A stretch of DNA of 64,000 nt from Acidipropionibacterium acidipropionici (GCF_001441165.1 NZ_CP013126.1:1579551-1643550); one strand, 5' to 3'. Positions 8,734 through 17,013 are shown, numbered from the stretch's first letter. The notes: generated by a model not told the origin, from the sequence alone. Numbers and translations are program-made.

Positions 8734-9027
8734 TCAGTGAAGCTCTAGGACCCTGGCGTGGACGGTCTGGCGCTGCTGCAGGGCCGCGCGCAGGGCGCGG
8801 TGCAGGCCGTCCTCCAGATAGAGCTCGCCGCGCCAGGCAACGACATGGGCGAAGAGATCCCCGTAGAAGGTCGAGTCGTCCTCGAGAAGACTCCCGAGGT
8901 CGAGAGTGCTCTTGGTTGTGACGAGCTGATCGAGCCTCACCTGCACTGGCGGGATCTCGGACCACTGCTTCTGCACGTACCCGTGGTCGGGGTACGGGCG
9001 CGAGTCGCCGACGCGTTTGAAGATCAC
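8734..9027 (-). CDS. Conserved small actinobacterial protein (VapB-like/ParB-like annotation)
   Basis: A 97-residue protein of a compact actinobacterial family that starts MIFKRVGD and contains LDQLVTTKSTLDL and EDGLHRALRAALQQ. Databases often name relatives 'VapB family antitoxin'. The DGLHRA motif also recalls the ParB/sulfiredoxin nucleotide pocket. No VapC-like toxin lies beside it, so an antitoxin role is doubtful. The GTG at 9027 is the only start that preserves the conserved N-terminus. It is the first gene of a two-gene unit with the LytR_C protein, an arrangement I associate with related genomes. Function unknown. Confidence 0.82.
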   Translation of the reverse strand: MIFKRVGDSRPYPDHGYVQKQWSEIPPVQVRLDQLVTTKSTLDLGSLLEDDSTFYGDLFAHVVAWRGELYLEDGLHRALRAALQQRQTVHARVLELH

Positions 9028-9159
9028 GTGGTGATCCTACCGGTTCGCCCGTGCGCACCAAGACCCCCCGCCCAACACCCGTGTCCCGGACCCGCATACC
9101 GGGGCGCCGGGATCGTGTCGCCGGGAGACGCCGGACTTCCGGCGTGGAAGGATCTGCCC

Positions 9160-10788
9160 ATGAGCCAGACTCCCCGGGAATCCGAGCCGGTCGCCGAGGC
9201 GGTCGACGATGCGCTGATCGACGCCATCACCACGGGATACACCTTCGAGGAACCTGCACTGGATCTCGGTGCGCTGTCCACCGACGCCGGCGCGGTGCCT
9301 TCGGCCAGGGTGCGGATTCCGTTGTCGATGGTGAATCGCCACGGCCTGGTGGCCGGGGCCACCGGGACCGGTAAGACCAAGACCCTCCAGGTGATGGCCG
9401 AGCAGCTGTCGGCGGCCGGCGTCCCTGTCTTCGCGGCCGACATCAAGGGCGACCTGTCCGGGCTGGCATCCGCCGGGGAGGCGTCGGACAAGCTCGCCGC
9501 GCGGACCGCCAAACTGGGTCAGCAGTGGGCGGCGACGGGCTATCCGGTGGAGTTCTACGCCCTGGGCGGGGCCGGCCGGGGCATCCCGGTGCGCGCCACC
9601 GTCAGCTCCTTCGGCCCGGTGCTGCTATCGAAGGTGCTGAGCCTCAACGACGTCCAGGAGTCCAGCCTGGGGCTGGTGTTCCACTTCGCCGACAAGGCCG
9701 GTCTTCCGCTGCTGGACCTCAAGGACCTCCAGGCGGTGCTCAACCATCTGGGCTCCGAGGAGGGCAAGGCCGATCTCAAGGGCATCGGCGGGCTTTCCAG
9801 CGCCACCCTGGGCGTGATCATCCGCAAGATCGTCACCTTCGCGGACCAGGGCGCCGCCGAGTTCTTCGGCGAGCCCGAGTTCGACACCGCCGACCTCATG
9901 CGCACCGCCGCCGACGGCCGCGGCATCATCTCGCTGCTGGAGCTGCCCGATCTGGCCGATCGCCCGGCGCTGTTCTCCACCTTCCTCATGTGGCTGCTGG
10001 CCGATCTCTTCTCCGACCTGCCGGAGGTCGGAGACGCCGAAAGGCCCAAGCTGGTGTTCTTCTTCGACGAGGCGCACCTGCTCTTCGACGACGCCTCCAA
10101 GGCCTTCCTGGACGCCATCGCCCAGACGGTGCGGCTCATCCGGTCCAAGGGGGTCGGCGTCTTCTTCGTCACCCAGACCCCCAAGGATGTTCCCGACGAC
10201 GTCCTGGCCCAGCTCGGATCGAGGGTCCAGCACCAGCTGAGGGCCCACACCCCCAACGACGCCAAGGCCCTCAAGCAGACCGTGGCCACCTTCCCGAAGA
10301 GCTCCTACGACCTGGCCGAGGTACTGCAGTCGCTGGGGATCGGGGAGGCGATCGTCACCGTGATGGATCCCGACGGGGCACCCACCCCGGTGGCCCGGAC
10401 GAAGATCTTCGCCCCCACCTCGCTGATGGCCCCGACCCCCGATGCGCAGATCGACGCGGCGGTCAAGGGCAGCTCCCTGTACTCGAAGTACGCCGAGGCC
10501 GTCGATCGCGACTCAGCCTACGAGATGCTGGCCCGCAAACTCGCCGACGGGGCGCAGAGAGCGGCCGAGGAGAAACGGGCCGCCGAGCAGCAGGCCGCCC
10601 AGGAGCAGGCCGCCGAGCAGCAGGCGAGGCAGGCCCCGAGGGCCGAGGCACGACCGGCCGGGCGGGGACGCCAGGAGAAATCGGTCGTCGACAAGGTGCT
10701 CGGCTCCAGCGTCGTGAGGCAGTTCGCGCGCTCGGCGGGACGGGAGATCGTCCGAAGCCTCTTCGGCACCGCCCGCAGACGCAGCTGA
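9160..10788 (+). CDS. HerA-like ATPase, DUF853 family (helicase-like)
   Basis: A 542-residue cytoplasmic P-loop ATPase. Walker A is GATGTGKT (about residues 66-73), Walker B is LVFFFDEAH in the middle, followed by FFVTQTPKDVPDDVLAQLGS, typical of the HerA/FtsK-like DUF853 family. The last ~80 residues are Ala/Gln/Glu-rich, probably helical, and end in a basic segment that could bind DNA or membrane. The ATG at 9160 has GGAAGG seven bases upstream. It stands alone. HerA proper works with the nuclease NurA in DNA end resection, but no NurA is present here. The bacterial DUF853 proteins have no settled role. Confidence 0.9.
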   Translation: MSQTPRESEPVAEAVDDALIDAITTGYTFEEPALDLGALSTDAGAVPSARVRIPLSMVNRHGLVAGATGTGKTKTLQVMAEQLSAAGVPVFAADIKGDLSGLASAGEASDKLAARTAKLGQQWAATGYPVEFYALGGAGRGIPVRATVSSFGPVLLSKVLSLNDVQESSLGLVFHFADKAGLPLLDLKDLQAVLNHLGSEEGKADLKGIGGLSSATLGVIIRKIVTFADQGAAEFFGEPEFDTADLMRTAADGRGIISLLELPDLADRPALFSTFLMWLLADLFSDLPEVGDAERPKLVFFFDEAHLLFDDASKAFLDAIAQTVRLIRSKGVGVFFVTQTPKDVPDDVLAQLGSRVQHQLRAHTPNDAKALKQTVATFPKSSYDLAEVLQSLGIGEAIVTVMDPDGAPTPVARTKIFAPTSLMAPTPDAQIDAAVKGSSLYSKYAEAVDRDSAYEMLARKLADGAQRAAEEKRAAEQQAAQEQAAEQQARQAPRAEARPAGRGRQEKSVVDKVLGSSVVRQFARSAGREIVRSLFGTARRRS

Positions 10789-10884
10789 TTCCCGGTCGTT
10801 CCACCGTTCGGGTGGTCGTGGGTGCCGGGGAATCTGCTCCCATGTGGCCACGGTAGGGGTGTGTGGTCTGCGGTTGTACCCACC

Positions 10885-10969
10885 CCCTGCCGGGCATTTC
10901 AGCGAGACATGGGGGGTCTGGGACAAGATCGACACACGGCGGGCGATGTCGCGCTGGAATGCCCGGGGG
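10885..10969. repeat. ~85 bp palindromic interspersed element, copy 2
   Basis: The left arm (10885-10904) is CCCTGCCGGGCATTTCAGCG. The right arm, beginning CGCTGGAATGCCCGGG at 10952, is its imperfect complement. The interior keeps GAGACATGGGGGGTCTGGGA and ACAAGATC, matching the copy at 2648. It fills the space between the ATPase stop and the C-S lyase promoter. Confidence 0.8.
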
Positions 10970-11079
10970 CTCCCTGGTAACCGGGCGTAGCGTTGTGCCC
11001 GCCGACCGCAGAACCACGGGCCGCCGGGGACCACGAGACAGATCGACCCCCGGGACGTCGGCCCTCAGGAAGGAAGACG

Positions 11080-12255
11080 ATGACACAGTTCGATTTCGAC
11101 TCGCCCACCACCGACTGGCTCAAGGCCCGCGGCACCGCCCGCTGGCATGACGTGGCCGACGGTGTCATTCCGCTGTGGGTGGCCGAGATGGACTTCCCCG
11201 TGGCGCCGCCGGTGCAGGCCGCCATCCAGGACATCGTCACCAAGCAGGCCTACGGGTATCCGCGCGACAACGGCCTCAAGGAGGCCTGGGCGAACTGGGC
11301 CAAGAACCATCAGGGTCTGGAGGTGGACCCGGCGAAGGTCACCGTGCTGCCCGACGTGCTGACCGGGGTGCGGCTGGCCCTGCGCACCTTCTCCCCGGCC
11401 GGATCGCCGTTGGTGCTGCCCACCCCCGCCTACATGCCCTTCTGGGACGTTCCCGGGCTGATCGGCCGCAGGATCATCAGCGTTCCGATGATCACCGGCG
11501 CCGACGGGCGGTCCACATTCGACCTCGAGGGGATCGGGAGGGCCTTCGCACAGGGGGCCCGCTCGATCATCCTGTGCAGCCCCTACAACCCGCTCGGCCG
11601 GGTCTTCACCGAGACCGAGCTGCTCGGCCTGTCGGAGGTCGTCGAGGAGCACGGCGCCTTCGTGGTCGCCGATGAGATCCACGGGCCGTTGGTTCCCGCC
11701 GGGGGCGAGGCCCAGGGGCGCACCGTGCCCTACGCCTCGGTCTCTGAGAAGGCTGCCGCGCACTCGATCAACCTCATGTCCGCGTCGAAGTCCTGGAATC
11801 TCGCCGGTCTCCTGACGGCCGTGGGAACCCTCTTTACCGACGAGAACCAGAGGCTGTGGAAGAAGGAGGTCCACGAGCTGGAGACAGAGGGGGCCAGCAC
11901 CGTCGGCATGGCCGCCAACCTCGCGGCCTTCACCTCGGGCCAGCCGTGGCTCGACGAGGCCAACGAGTACATTCACGCCAATGCGGTGTGGCTGCACGAT
12001 GAGCTCGCGCGTGAGCTTCCTCAGGCCCACTTCACCGTGCCCGAGGCGACCTACCTCGGCTGGATCGACTTCCGCGACTACGGCCTTCCCGACAACGCCG
12101 GTACCTGGCTGCTGAAGAACGCCCGGATCCGCCTCAACGACGGCCCGACCTTCGGGCCCGGAGGCGAGGGCCACGCCAGAATCAACCTGGCCACTCCCCG
12201 GTACCTGCTGGTGGAGGCTCTGGGCCGGATGGCCGACGCCGTCAACTCGCGCTGA
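11080..12255 (+). CDS. PatB/MalY-type pyridoxal-phosphate C-S lyase (cystathionine beta-lyase)
   Basis: A 391-residue fold-type I PLP enzyme. The N-terminal WVAEMDFPVAPPV and the PLP lysine region SASKSWNLAG (Lys237) are diagnostic for the MalY/PatB group, which cleaves cystathionine or cysteine conjugates to a thiol, pyruvate and ammonia. VVADEIHGPLV carries the cofactor-binding Asp. Full family length. The ATG at 11080 follows AGGAAGGAAG. It stands alone. In dairy-type actinobacteria such enzymes yield volatile sulfur compounds. Whether this one serves methionine synthesis or cysteine breakdown cannot be told. Confidence 0.93.
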   Translation: MTQFDFDSPTTDWLKARGTARWHDVADGVIPLWVAEMDFPVAPPVQAAIQDIVTKQAYGYPRDNGLKEAWANWAKNHQGLEVDPAKVTVLPDVLTGVRLALRTFSPAGSPLVLPTPAYMPFWDVPGLIGRRIISVPMITGADGRSTFDLEGIGRAFAQGARSIILCSPYNPLGRVFTETELLGLSEVVEEHGAFVVADEIHGPLVPAGGEAQGRTVPYASVSEKAAAHSINLMSASKSWNLAGLLTAVGTLFTDENQRLWKKEVHELETEGASTVGMAANLAAFTSGQPWLDEANEYIHANAVWLHDELARELPQAHFTVPEATYLGWIDFRDYGLPDNAGTWLLKNARIRLNDGPTFGPGGEGHARINLATPRYLLVEALGRMADAVNSR

Positions 12256-12265
12256 GCGCGGGGGA

Positions 12266-12287
12266 ACAGGCCGGGGGCGGGGCCTGT
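12266..12287. terminator. Short hairpin after the C-S lyase gene
   Basis: ACAGGCC and GGCCTGT form a 7 bp stem with an 8-base G-rich loop, 11 bases past the stop. No T-tract follows, so this is a weak terminator candidate. Confidence 0.35.
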
Positions 12288-12333
12288 GGATAACCCCGTC
12301 CCCGACGATTCACAGGAAATGACCTGTGGACAA
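12285..12333. promoter_or_regulatory. Two DnaA-box-like 9-mers
   Basis: TGTGGATAA at 12285-12293 is the complement of the classic DnaA box. TGTGGACAA at 12325-12333 is the complement of the actinobacterial variant TTGTCCACA. They share orientation, lie 40 bp apart and sit 38-86 bases upstream of the GTG of the next gene. A CACAGG/CCTGTG inverted repeat spans 12311-12328. Confidence 0.45.
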
Positions 12334-12370
12334 CCCGAGATTCCGGCCTCCCCGCAGCGATCACTGATAT

Positions 12371-13240
12371 GTGAGAGAACCATCAGAAATCCCGTTCGCC
12401 AAGGTCACCCGACTCTCGTCCGCGTTCAACGGAAGCTCAGCCATCTGCACCGCCGTCAGGAGGGGAGACCTCATCCGCGCATTCCCGCGGGTGGTCATCC
12501 GTTCCGACGTGGTCGATGACCCGGACGCCTGGATGGTCGCGGCCCATCAGTGGCGGCCCTCCGCCATCATCACCGGAGGCGCCGCCCTGCGTGCTCTCCA
12601 CGGCCTGCCGATCGGTTTTCCGATCGTCGTCGCCGACCACCTGGACCGTGCGAGCACCGAGCGGGTCCGGTTCCTGAGGACGCGTTTCCCTCCCGAACTC
12701 CTGATTGATGAGGGCGCGGGCGCCTTCACCGTCGACGAGGTATCGGTGCTGGTCTGCGCCGCGCTCGGGGACTTCGCTCCGGTGTGTCACGCGTTGCGCG
12801 AGGGGTGGGTGACCCTCGACACCCTGCATGAGGCCGCCGCCCTGCTGCCCCCGCGATCCTGGCTCGGCATGGCCGCTCCGGAGCTCCTCCGCGACCTGCG
12901 CGACACGCCGTGGTCGGTCGCCGAGCTGCTCGTTCAGCGCCACCTCAGGAAGGCGAGAATCACGGGTTGGGTCGCCAATCCCACCCTGATCATCGCGGGG
13001 AAGGAGTACGAGCCCGATCTGCTCTTCCGACGCAGGCGCCTGATCGTCGAGGTCGTGGGGCTGGAGTTCCACTCCGGGAAGGAGGCGGTGAGGCGCGACA
13101 TCTCCAGGGCGGCCGACCTGTTGGCCGCGGGCTACCGGATCGTCTCTGTGACCGCGGATATGGTGAAGTTCGAACCCGAACGGGTCCTCGGTCTCATCGC
13201 CTCCCAGCTCGGTTGGTACGAGTTGCGGGGGAGTACCTAG
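12371..13240 (+). CDS. DUF559/AbiEi-like protein with a nuclease-fold C-terminus
   Basis: A 289-residue protein, layout typical of actinobacterial proteins called 'type IV antitoxin AbiEi domain' or 'DUF559 domain'. The N-terminal region is winged-helix-like, followed by a C-terminal PD-(D/E)XK-like core: YEPDLLF with the conserved Asp, then LIVEVVG with the Glu, then an RDISRAADLLAAGYRIVSVT helix-strand. This resembles Vsr-type endonucleases. The GTG at 12371 is the only reasonable start. No toxin partner (AbiEii) lies beside it. Function is unknown; the nuclease-like fold is inferred from motif spacing. Confidence 0.8.
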   Translation: MREPSEIPFAKVTRLSSAFNGSSAICTAVRRGDLIRAFPRVVIRSDVVDDPDAWMVAAHQWRPSAIITGGAALRALHGLPIGFPIVVADHLDRASTERVRFLRTRFPPELLIDEGAGAFTVDEVSVLVCAALGDFAPVCHALREGWVTLDTLHEAAALLPPRSWLGMAAPELLRDLRDTPWSVAELLVQRHLRKARITGWVANPTLIIAGKEYEPDLLFRRRRLIVEVVGLEFHSGKEAVRRDISRAADLLAAGYRIVSVTADMVKFEPERVLGLIASQLGWYELRGST

Positions 13241-13244
13241 GCGG

Positions 13245-13327
13245 TCCCGGGCATTTCAGCGAGACGTACAGCCTGATGTGGTGTTCTTGTCCGAGACCCC
13301 CGGTGTTGCGCTGGATTGCCCGGGTGG
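13245..13327. repeat. ~85 bp palindromic interspersed element, copy 3 (inverted)
   Basis: Begins CCCGGGCATTTCAGCG and ends with CGCTGGATTGCCCGGG. The interior TTCTTGTCCGAGACCCCC is the reverse complement of the central block of the copies at 2648 and 10885. It starts five bases past one stop and lies between two converging genes. Confidence 0.8.
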
Positions 13328-13388
13328 GCTCGGGTAACGGGGCCCGGTGACAGGTTCGGGGAACAGGTTCGTGACGACGGAGCGCACC

Positions 13389-13694
13389 TCAGACCAGGGC
13401 GGCCAGCAGGGCGTAGGCGCCGATTCCGGTGAGCATCGTGATCAGCGGGCTGCGACGCCACAGGTGGACGGCCACGGTGACCGCGATCGCCACCAGCCAG
13501 GTCCACAGCGGACCTTCGCGCCCCGGATCCACCAGTGTGTAGGCGACCAGGATGATCATGATCCCGCCGGGCATCAGCGCCGAGAGCCGCTCGACCGAGT
13601 CGTGGCCCTTCAACCGGTCGATCCCCAGCAGCGGGATGAAGCGGAGCCCGAAGGTGATCGCGGCCGCCACCGGGATCATCAGGAAGATGCTCAT
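13389..13694 (-). CDS. azlD: AzlD-type branched-chain amino acid exporter subunit
   Basis: A 101-residue protein with four predicted hydrophobic helices and the AzlD-family pattern (FGLRFIPLLGID near the start; SALMPGGIMIILVAYTL in the middle). AzlD is the small partner of AzlC; together they export branched-chain amino acids or their analogues. Its ATG overlaps the stop of azlC by four bases, so the two are translationally coupled in one transcript. Full family length. Confidence 0.9.
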   Translation of the reverse strand: MSIFLMIPVAAAITFGLRFIPLLGIDRLKGHDSVERLSALMPGGIMIILVAYTLVDPGREGPLWTWLVAIAVTVAVHLWRRSPLITMLTGIGAYALLAALV

Positions 13695-14446
13695 CGGGCC
13701 TCCCTCCGCTCATCGTCCTGGCCCTCGGCGTCGTCAGGCCCGGCATCGCGACGCTCCACCACCCACACCTCGGCCAGGCAGCACAGCGTGAAGACCGACA
13801 GCGACCAGGCCAGGAAGGGTCCCGGCAGCAGCAGCGCCGCCCCGATCCCCACCGCGGCGTAGCCCGCCACCCGCCACGCCGCCGACGACAGGAAGAAGTT
13901 GAGGGCCAGAGCGATGAACAGGCCCGTCATCGCGAAGTCCAGGCCCCTGAAGCCGGCCGGCACCAGATTGCCGATCGCGGTGCCCAGGACAGTGCCCGAC
14001 ACCCACCAGAACTGGGTGACGCTCGACAGCATGAGCACCTGGCGGGAGTTCTGCGGCCTCGTCCCGCCGGCCATCAGCGCATACATCTCATCGGTGAGCT
14101 GCCAGGCCCCCAGCACCTTCTGCCAGGGCCGGCCCAGAAGGTGGGTGGGATAGGCCAGCGGATAGAAGACGTGGCGGAAGTTCACAGCCAGGGTGGCCAG
14201 CGCCACCGACGCCAGCCCCGGAGCCGAGACGAGGAATCCGGCGAGCAGGAACTCCATCGATCCCGCATAGACCGCGGTCGCCATCACCGGGGCGAGCCAC
14301 CAGTGCAGGCCGAGGTTCACCACCAGGGCACCCAGCGCCATCCCCAGCGGCACATATCCCATCGCCACCGGCCCGGATGCGTGGACGGCCCATCGAAGGT
14401 CGTCGATCCACCCCGACCGGGTGGGTGTCGACGCGGTCTCGGGCAC
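13691..14446 (-). CDS. azlC: AzlC-type branched-chain amino acid exporter subunit
   Basis: A 251-residue membrane protein of the AzlC family. It opens PVAMGYVPLGMALGALVV and has the conserved segment VNFRHVFYPLAYP, with about seven to eight helices. The C-terminal 25 residues are charged and cytoplasmic. The open frame extends upstream to 14530, but the GTG at 14446 has AGGGAGG ten bases before it and gives the usual family length. First gene of the azlCD pair. A role in exporting valine, leucine or isoleucine is inferred from family; no Lrp-type regulator is adjacent. Confidence 0.9.
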   Translation of the reverse strand: MPETASTPTRSGWIDDLRWAVHASGPVAMGYVPLGMALGALVVNLGLHWWLAPVMATAVYAGSMEFLLAGFLVSAPGLASVALATLAVNFRHVFYPLAYPTHLLGRPWQKVLGAWQLTDEMYALMAGGTRPQNSRQVLMLSSVTQFWWVSGTVLGTAIGNLVPAGFRGLDFAMTGLFIALALNFFLSSAAWRVAGYAAVGIGAALLLPGPFLAWSLSVFTLCCLAEVWVVERRDAGPDDAEGQDDERREAR

Positions 14447-14768
14447 TTCTCGGCAACCTCCCTGGAGCGACGCCGAGCCGCCCCGGGCAGTGGGACGGCC
14501 AGGACTTCTGGAACTTGTCAACAGTGCCACCGGGCCCGGATCCGACGGCCCACGTCCACGTGGCAGACGTCGCGCGCCTCAAGGGAGGAAAGTCTGAGGG
14601 CACCTGCGGAGGCTGGCTACGATGACGTCACCGGGGGACAACCCGGTACCGCGCGGCGCGCTTGCTCGACTCGGGGCCGGTGGTCGTGCAACGGTATTGA
14701 CATATGCGGTGCGGGGGCGGCCGGAGCCCGGCGGCCGTCATCCCGGCCCCTGATGAGAGGCAGCTCGA
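14447..14768. other. Divergent intergenic region between azlC and the PRC-barrel gene
   Basis: About 320 bases. A TTGACA hexamer at 14697-14702 could be a -35 element for the rightward gene, but no convincing -10 follows at the proper distance. No gene, repeat or RNA was recognised. Confidence 0.3.
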
Positions 14769-16112
14769 ATGGACATCAGCGCCATGGACCCCCAGAGCAT
14801 TCAGCAGCTCTTCGACGCCGAGGTCGTCGGCCCTGAGGGGGAGGCGATCGGTACCGTCGAGCAGATCTTCGCCGATGACGTCACCGGCGCGCCGACCTTC
14901 GTGACGGTCAAGGACGCCAGAACCGGCGCGGAGAGCTTCCTGCCGGTCAGCGGCGCCGACTACAACGGACGTCGGGTCGAGGTGCCGTTCAGCCAGGACG
15001 TCGTCCAGGCGGCTCCCTCGGCCAACGGCGGAGAGGACCTCTCCCCGGAGCGGGAGGCCGAGGTCTACGGGTACTACGGCATCCGCGCCCCGCGCCGTTC
15101 CCGCCAGGAGGAGGCCGAGCCCGACGACAGCTGGGGCGAGGACGCCGAGTTCACTCCGGCGCAGGAGCCCAGCGGCGAGACGCAGAGCGATGAGGCCGAG
15201 GGGGACGACGGCGCATCCGACGAGCAGGACGAGGCGGCCACCGACGAACCGGGGGAGCAGGACGAGGCCGTCACCGACGAACCGGGGGATCCGGACGAGG
15301 CCGCACCGGCGGTCGTCCCCGAGGACGCCACCGCCCAGACCGTTCTGGGCCAGGACGAGCCGCAGTTCGAGCCGACCGAGGAGGCCGAGGACCCGGCCAC
15401 CGAGTTCCGGTCCGACGTCGAGATCGACGAGGAGACCGATCCGGCCGTCCCCGATGAGGCGTCGGCAGACGAGAATCCGGCCGAGGAGACCGCCGTCCTC
15501 GCCGGGGGCAGCTTCCCCGGCGCCGCGACCTCGGCGGGCCTGGTCACCGCCGGATCGGCTGCGGCAGCAGGCTCGGAGCCCGACAGATCCGATGATGCGA
15601 TCGCGACCGGTGACCCGGATGCCGTCCTCGACGCCGACGACGAGGGGCTGGCGGCCGGCACGGAGGTCGACGATGCGGCACTGTCCACCGATCGGCTCGA
15701 CGGCGAATCCCCCGAGGCCGCCCGCGAGGACGAGGCCGAGAGCCCCGACGATGAGGCCGACAGTGATGAACCTGACGAGGATGAGGCGGGCGGCGACGCC
15801 TCCGAAGCCGACGACCAGTCCGAATCTGACGACCGGTCCGCCGCTTCGGCGATCCCGGGGCTTCCGGCCGGCGCCACGCTGCGCAAATACGTCGTCACCG
15901 AGATGGTGACGGTTCAGGTGCCGGTGCGACGCGAGGTGGTCTGCTGGGTGGACGCCGAGGGCGGGGTTCACGAGCTGGAGCCCGTCGAGGCCCCCGAAGC
16001 CACGCAGAAGAAGGATCTCCATGATCCCGCCACCTGGTGGTTCGGCAGCGAGGCCGCCTCTGAGACCGGCGACGACAAGGGTCCGGAGCATGAGGAGGGG
16101 CCGGAGTCCTGA
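14769..16112 (+). CDS. PRC-barrel and DUF2382 protein with long acidic linker
   Basis: A 447-residue protein in three parts. Residues ~10-80 are a PRC-barrel domain (IGTVEQIFADDVTGAPTFVT). Residues ~110-370 form a very acidic Asp/Glu/Ala-rich, low-complexity stretch with short repeats such as DEPGEQDEA. The C-terminal ~60 residues match the start of DUF2382 (YsnF/AvaK-like; VTEMVTVQVPVRREV). PRC-barrel/DUF2382 proteins are common in actinobacteria and often stress-linked; their biochemical role is not established. The ATG at 14769 follows GAGAGG. Followed by a strong hairpin, so probably monocistronic. Composition of the linker suggests an extended, disordered, highly charged region. Confidence 0.85.
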   Translation: MDISAMDPQSIQQLFDAEVVGPEGEAIGTVEQIFADDVTGAPTFVTVKDARTGAESFLPVSGADYNGRRVEVPFSQDVVQAAPSANGGEDLSPEREAEVYGYYGIRAPRRSRQEEAEPDDSWGEDAEFTPAQEPSGETQSDEAEGDDGASDEQDEAATDEPGEQDEAVTDEPGDPDEAAPAVVPEDATAQTVLGQDEPQFEPTEEAEDPATEFRSDVEIDEETDPAVPDEASADENPAEETAVLAGGSFPGAATSAGLVTAGSAAAAGSEPDRSDDAIATGDPDAVLDADDEGLAAGTEVDDAALSTDRLDGESPEAAREDEAESPDDEADSDEPDEDEAGGDASEADDQSESDDRSAASAIPGLPAGATLRKYVVTEMVTVQVPVRREVVCWVDAEGGVHELEPVEAPEATQKKDLHDPATWWFGSEAASETGDDKGPEHEEGPES

Positions 16113-16129
16113 GTCTGGGCGAAGCTGAA

Positions 16130-16161
16130 GTGGGCGCCCCAACGCGAGGTGGGGCGCCCAC
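16130..16161. terminator. Strong hairpin between convergent genes
   Basis: GTGGGCGCCCC (16130-16140) and GGGGCGCCCAC (16151-16161) form a perfect 11 bp stem with a 10-base loop. It lies 18 bases past one stop and about 100 bases before the other, so it could end transcripts from both directions. Confidence 0.75.
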
Positions 16162-16262
16162 TGTGTGTCTCCCGTTCGTCTCCGAGCGTCCGGACGGCCG
16201 TCGCGTGCTTCAGGTTGTGAGAGCCCGGACCGGCACGGTTCCGGGCGCCGCGGATGCCAGGG

Positions 16263-16937
16263 TCAGCGGACCACCTGGTAGGTCACGGTCGCGACCCCGG
16301 CACTGGTGCTGGCGATCTTCTTGAAGCCGCCGGTGGACAGGTCGAGGCAGCGGCCGCTCACGTAGGGGCCGCGGTCGTTGATCCGCACGACGACGGACTT
16401 GCCGTTGGCCTTGTTGGTCACCTTGAGCTTGGTGCCGAACTTGTAGGTCTTGTGGGCTGCGGTCATCGCCGAGGGGTTGAACCGCTCGCCGTTGGCGGTC
16501 CGGCTGCCCTCGCCGTAGTAGGAGGCTTTGCAGGTGCCGACGGCGCCGGAGGTGCTCGCGGCCTTCTTGAGCGGGTTCACCCCGGTCGAGGCGATCTTGA
16601 CGTAGCGCGTCTGGATGTACCCGGCCTGGCCCTTGTAGTTCACCTTGACCCAGCCCTTGGCGGTGTTGGTGGTGATGACGCCGAGGGCGCGGCCCTTGCC
16701 CAGGACGACGACGTTCGCGCTGCTGGCGTTCGCCCACTTGTGGACGTTGACGTTGACGGTCGCCCAGGCCCACTTCTTGTAGACGACGGATCCGGCGGCC
16801 GGGACGGTCCTGCTCGGGGCCTGCTGGGGGGCGGCGTGCGCCTGGCCGACCGTCGCTCCGGCGAACACAAGGCCGGTGGTGGCCGCAAGGGTTGCGAGTC
16901 GGCGCAGGGAGGTGTGGGCTCCGCGAGTGCTGGTCAT
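16263..16937 (-). CDS. Secreted SH3b plus RlpA-like double-psi beta-barrel protein
   Basis: A 224-residue exported protein. The Sec signal peptide (~residues 1-35) ends near AHA-AP. An SH3b-like module (~50-125) contains WATVNVNVHKWANASSANV, WVKVNYKGQAGYI. A C-terminal RlpA-like DPBB domain (~130-224) contains ASYYGEGSRTANGERFNPSAMTAAH in interrupted form and ends VRINDRGPYVSGRCLDLS, which carries the conserved Asp. RlpA enzymes are septal lytic transglycosylases acting on denuded peptidoglycan. Resuscitation-type DPBB proteins are also common in actinobacteria. The ATG has AAGGAG upstream. Monocistronic, convergent with the PRC-barrel gene. Confidence 0.88.
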   Translation of the reverse strand: MTSTRGAHTSLRRLATLAATTGLVFAGATVGQAHAAPQQAPSRTVPAAGSVVYKKWAWATVNVNVHKWANASSANVVVLGKGRALGVITTNTAKGWVKVNYKGQAGYIQTRYVKIASTGVNPLKKAASTSGAVGTCKASYYGEGSRTANGERFNPSAMTAAHKTYKFGTKLKVTNKANGKSVVVRINDRGPYVSGRCLDLSTGGFKKIASTSAGVATVTYQVVR

Positions 16938-17000
16938 CTGAGTCTCCTTCCACTGGCGGGCCTATCGCCGACCCATCCGGGGAAGACTGTAAGGAAAAAC

Positions 17001-17013
17001 TGAGAAATTCTCA
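17001..17013. promoter_or_regulatory. 13-base perfect inverted repeat in the divergent wall-hydrolase promoter region
   Basis: TGAGAA-A-TTCTCA, 64 bases upstream of the RlpA-like gene. A related half-matching site AGAAACTCTCA lies at 17085-17095, nearer the LGFP gene. Candidate operator for one or both cell-wall genes; the cognate regulator is not known. The rest of the 309-base gap shows nothing else recognisable. Confidence 0.4.

Noticed and set aside
11080-12255. Biosynthetic class I aminotransferase instead of C-S lyase
   Set aside because: The WVAEMDFP start and SASKSWN lysine motif are those of the PatB/MalY lyases.
14628-16142. A 504-codon minus-strand frame opposite the PRC-barrel gene
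   Set aside because: It mirrors the repetitive acidic linker and has no plausible start or family; the plus-strand gene has recognisable domains at both ends.
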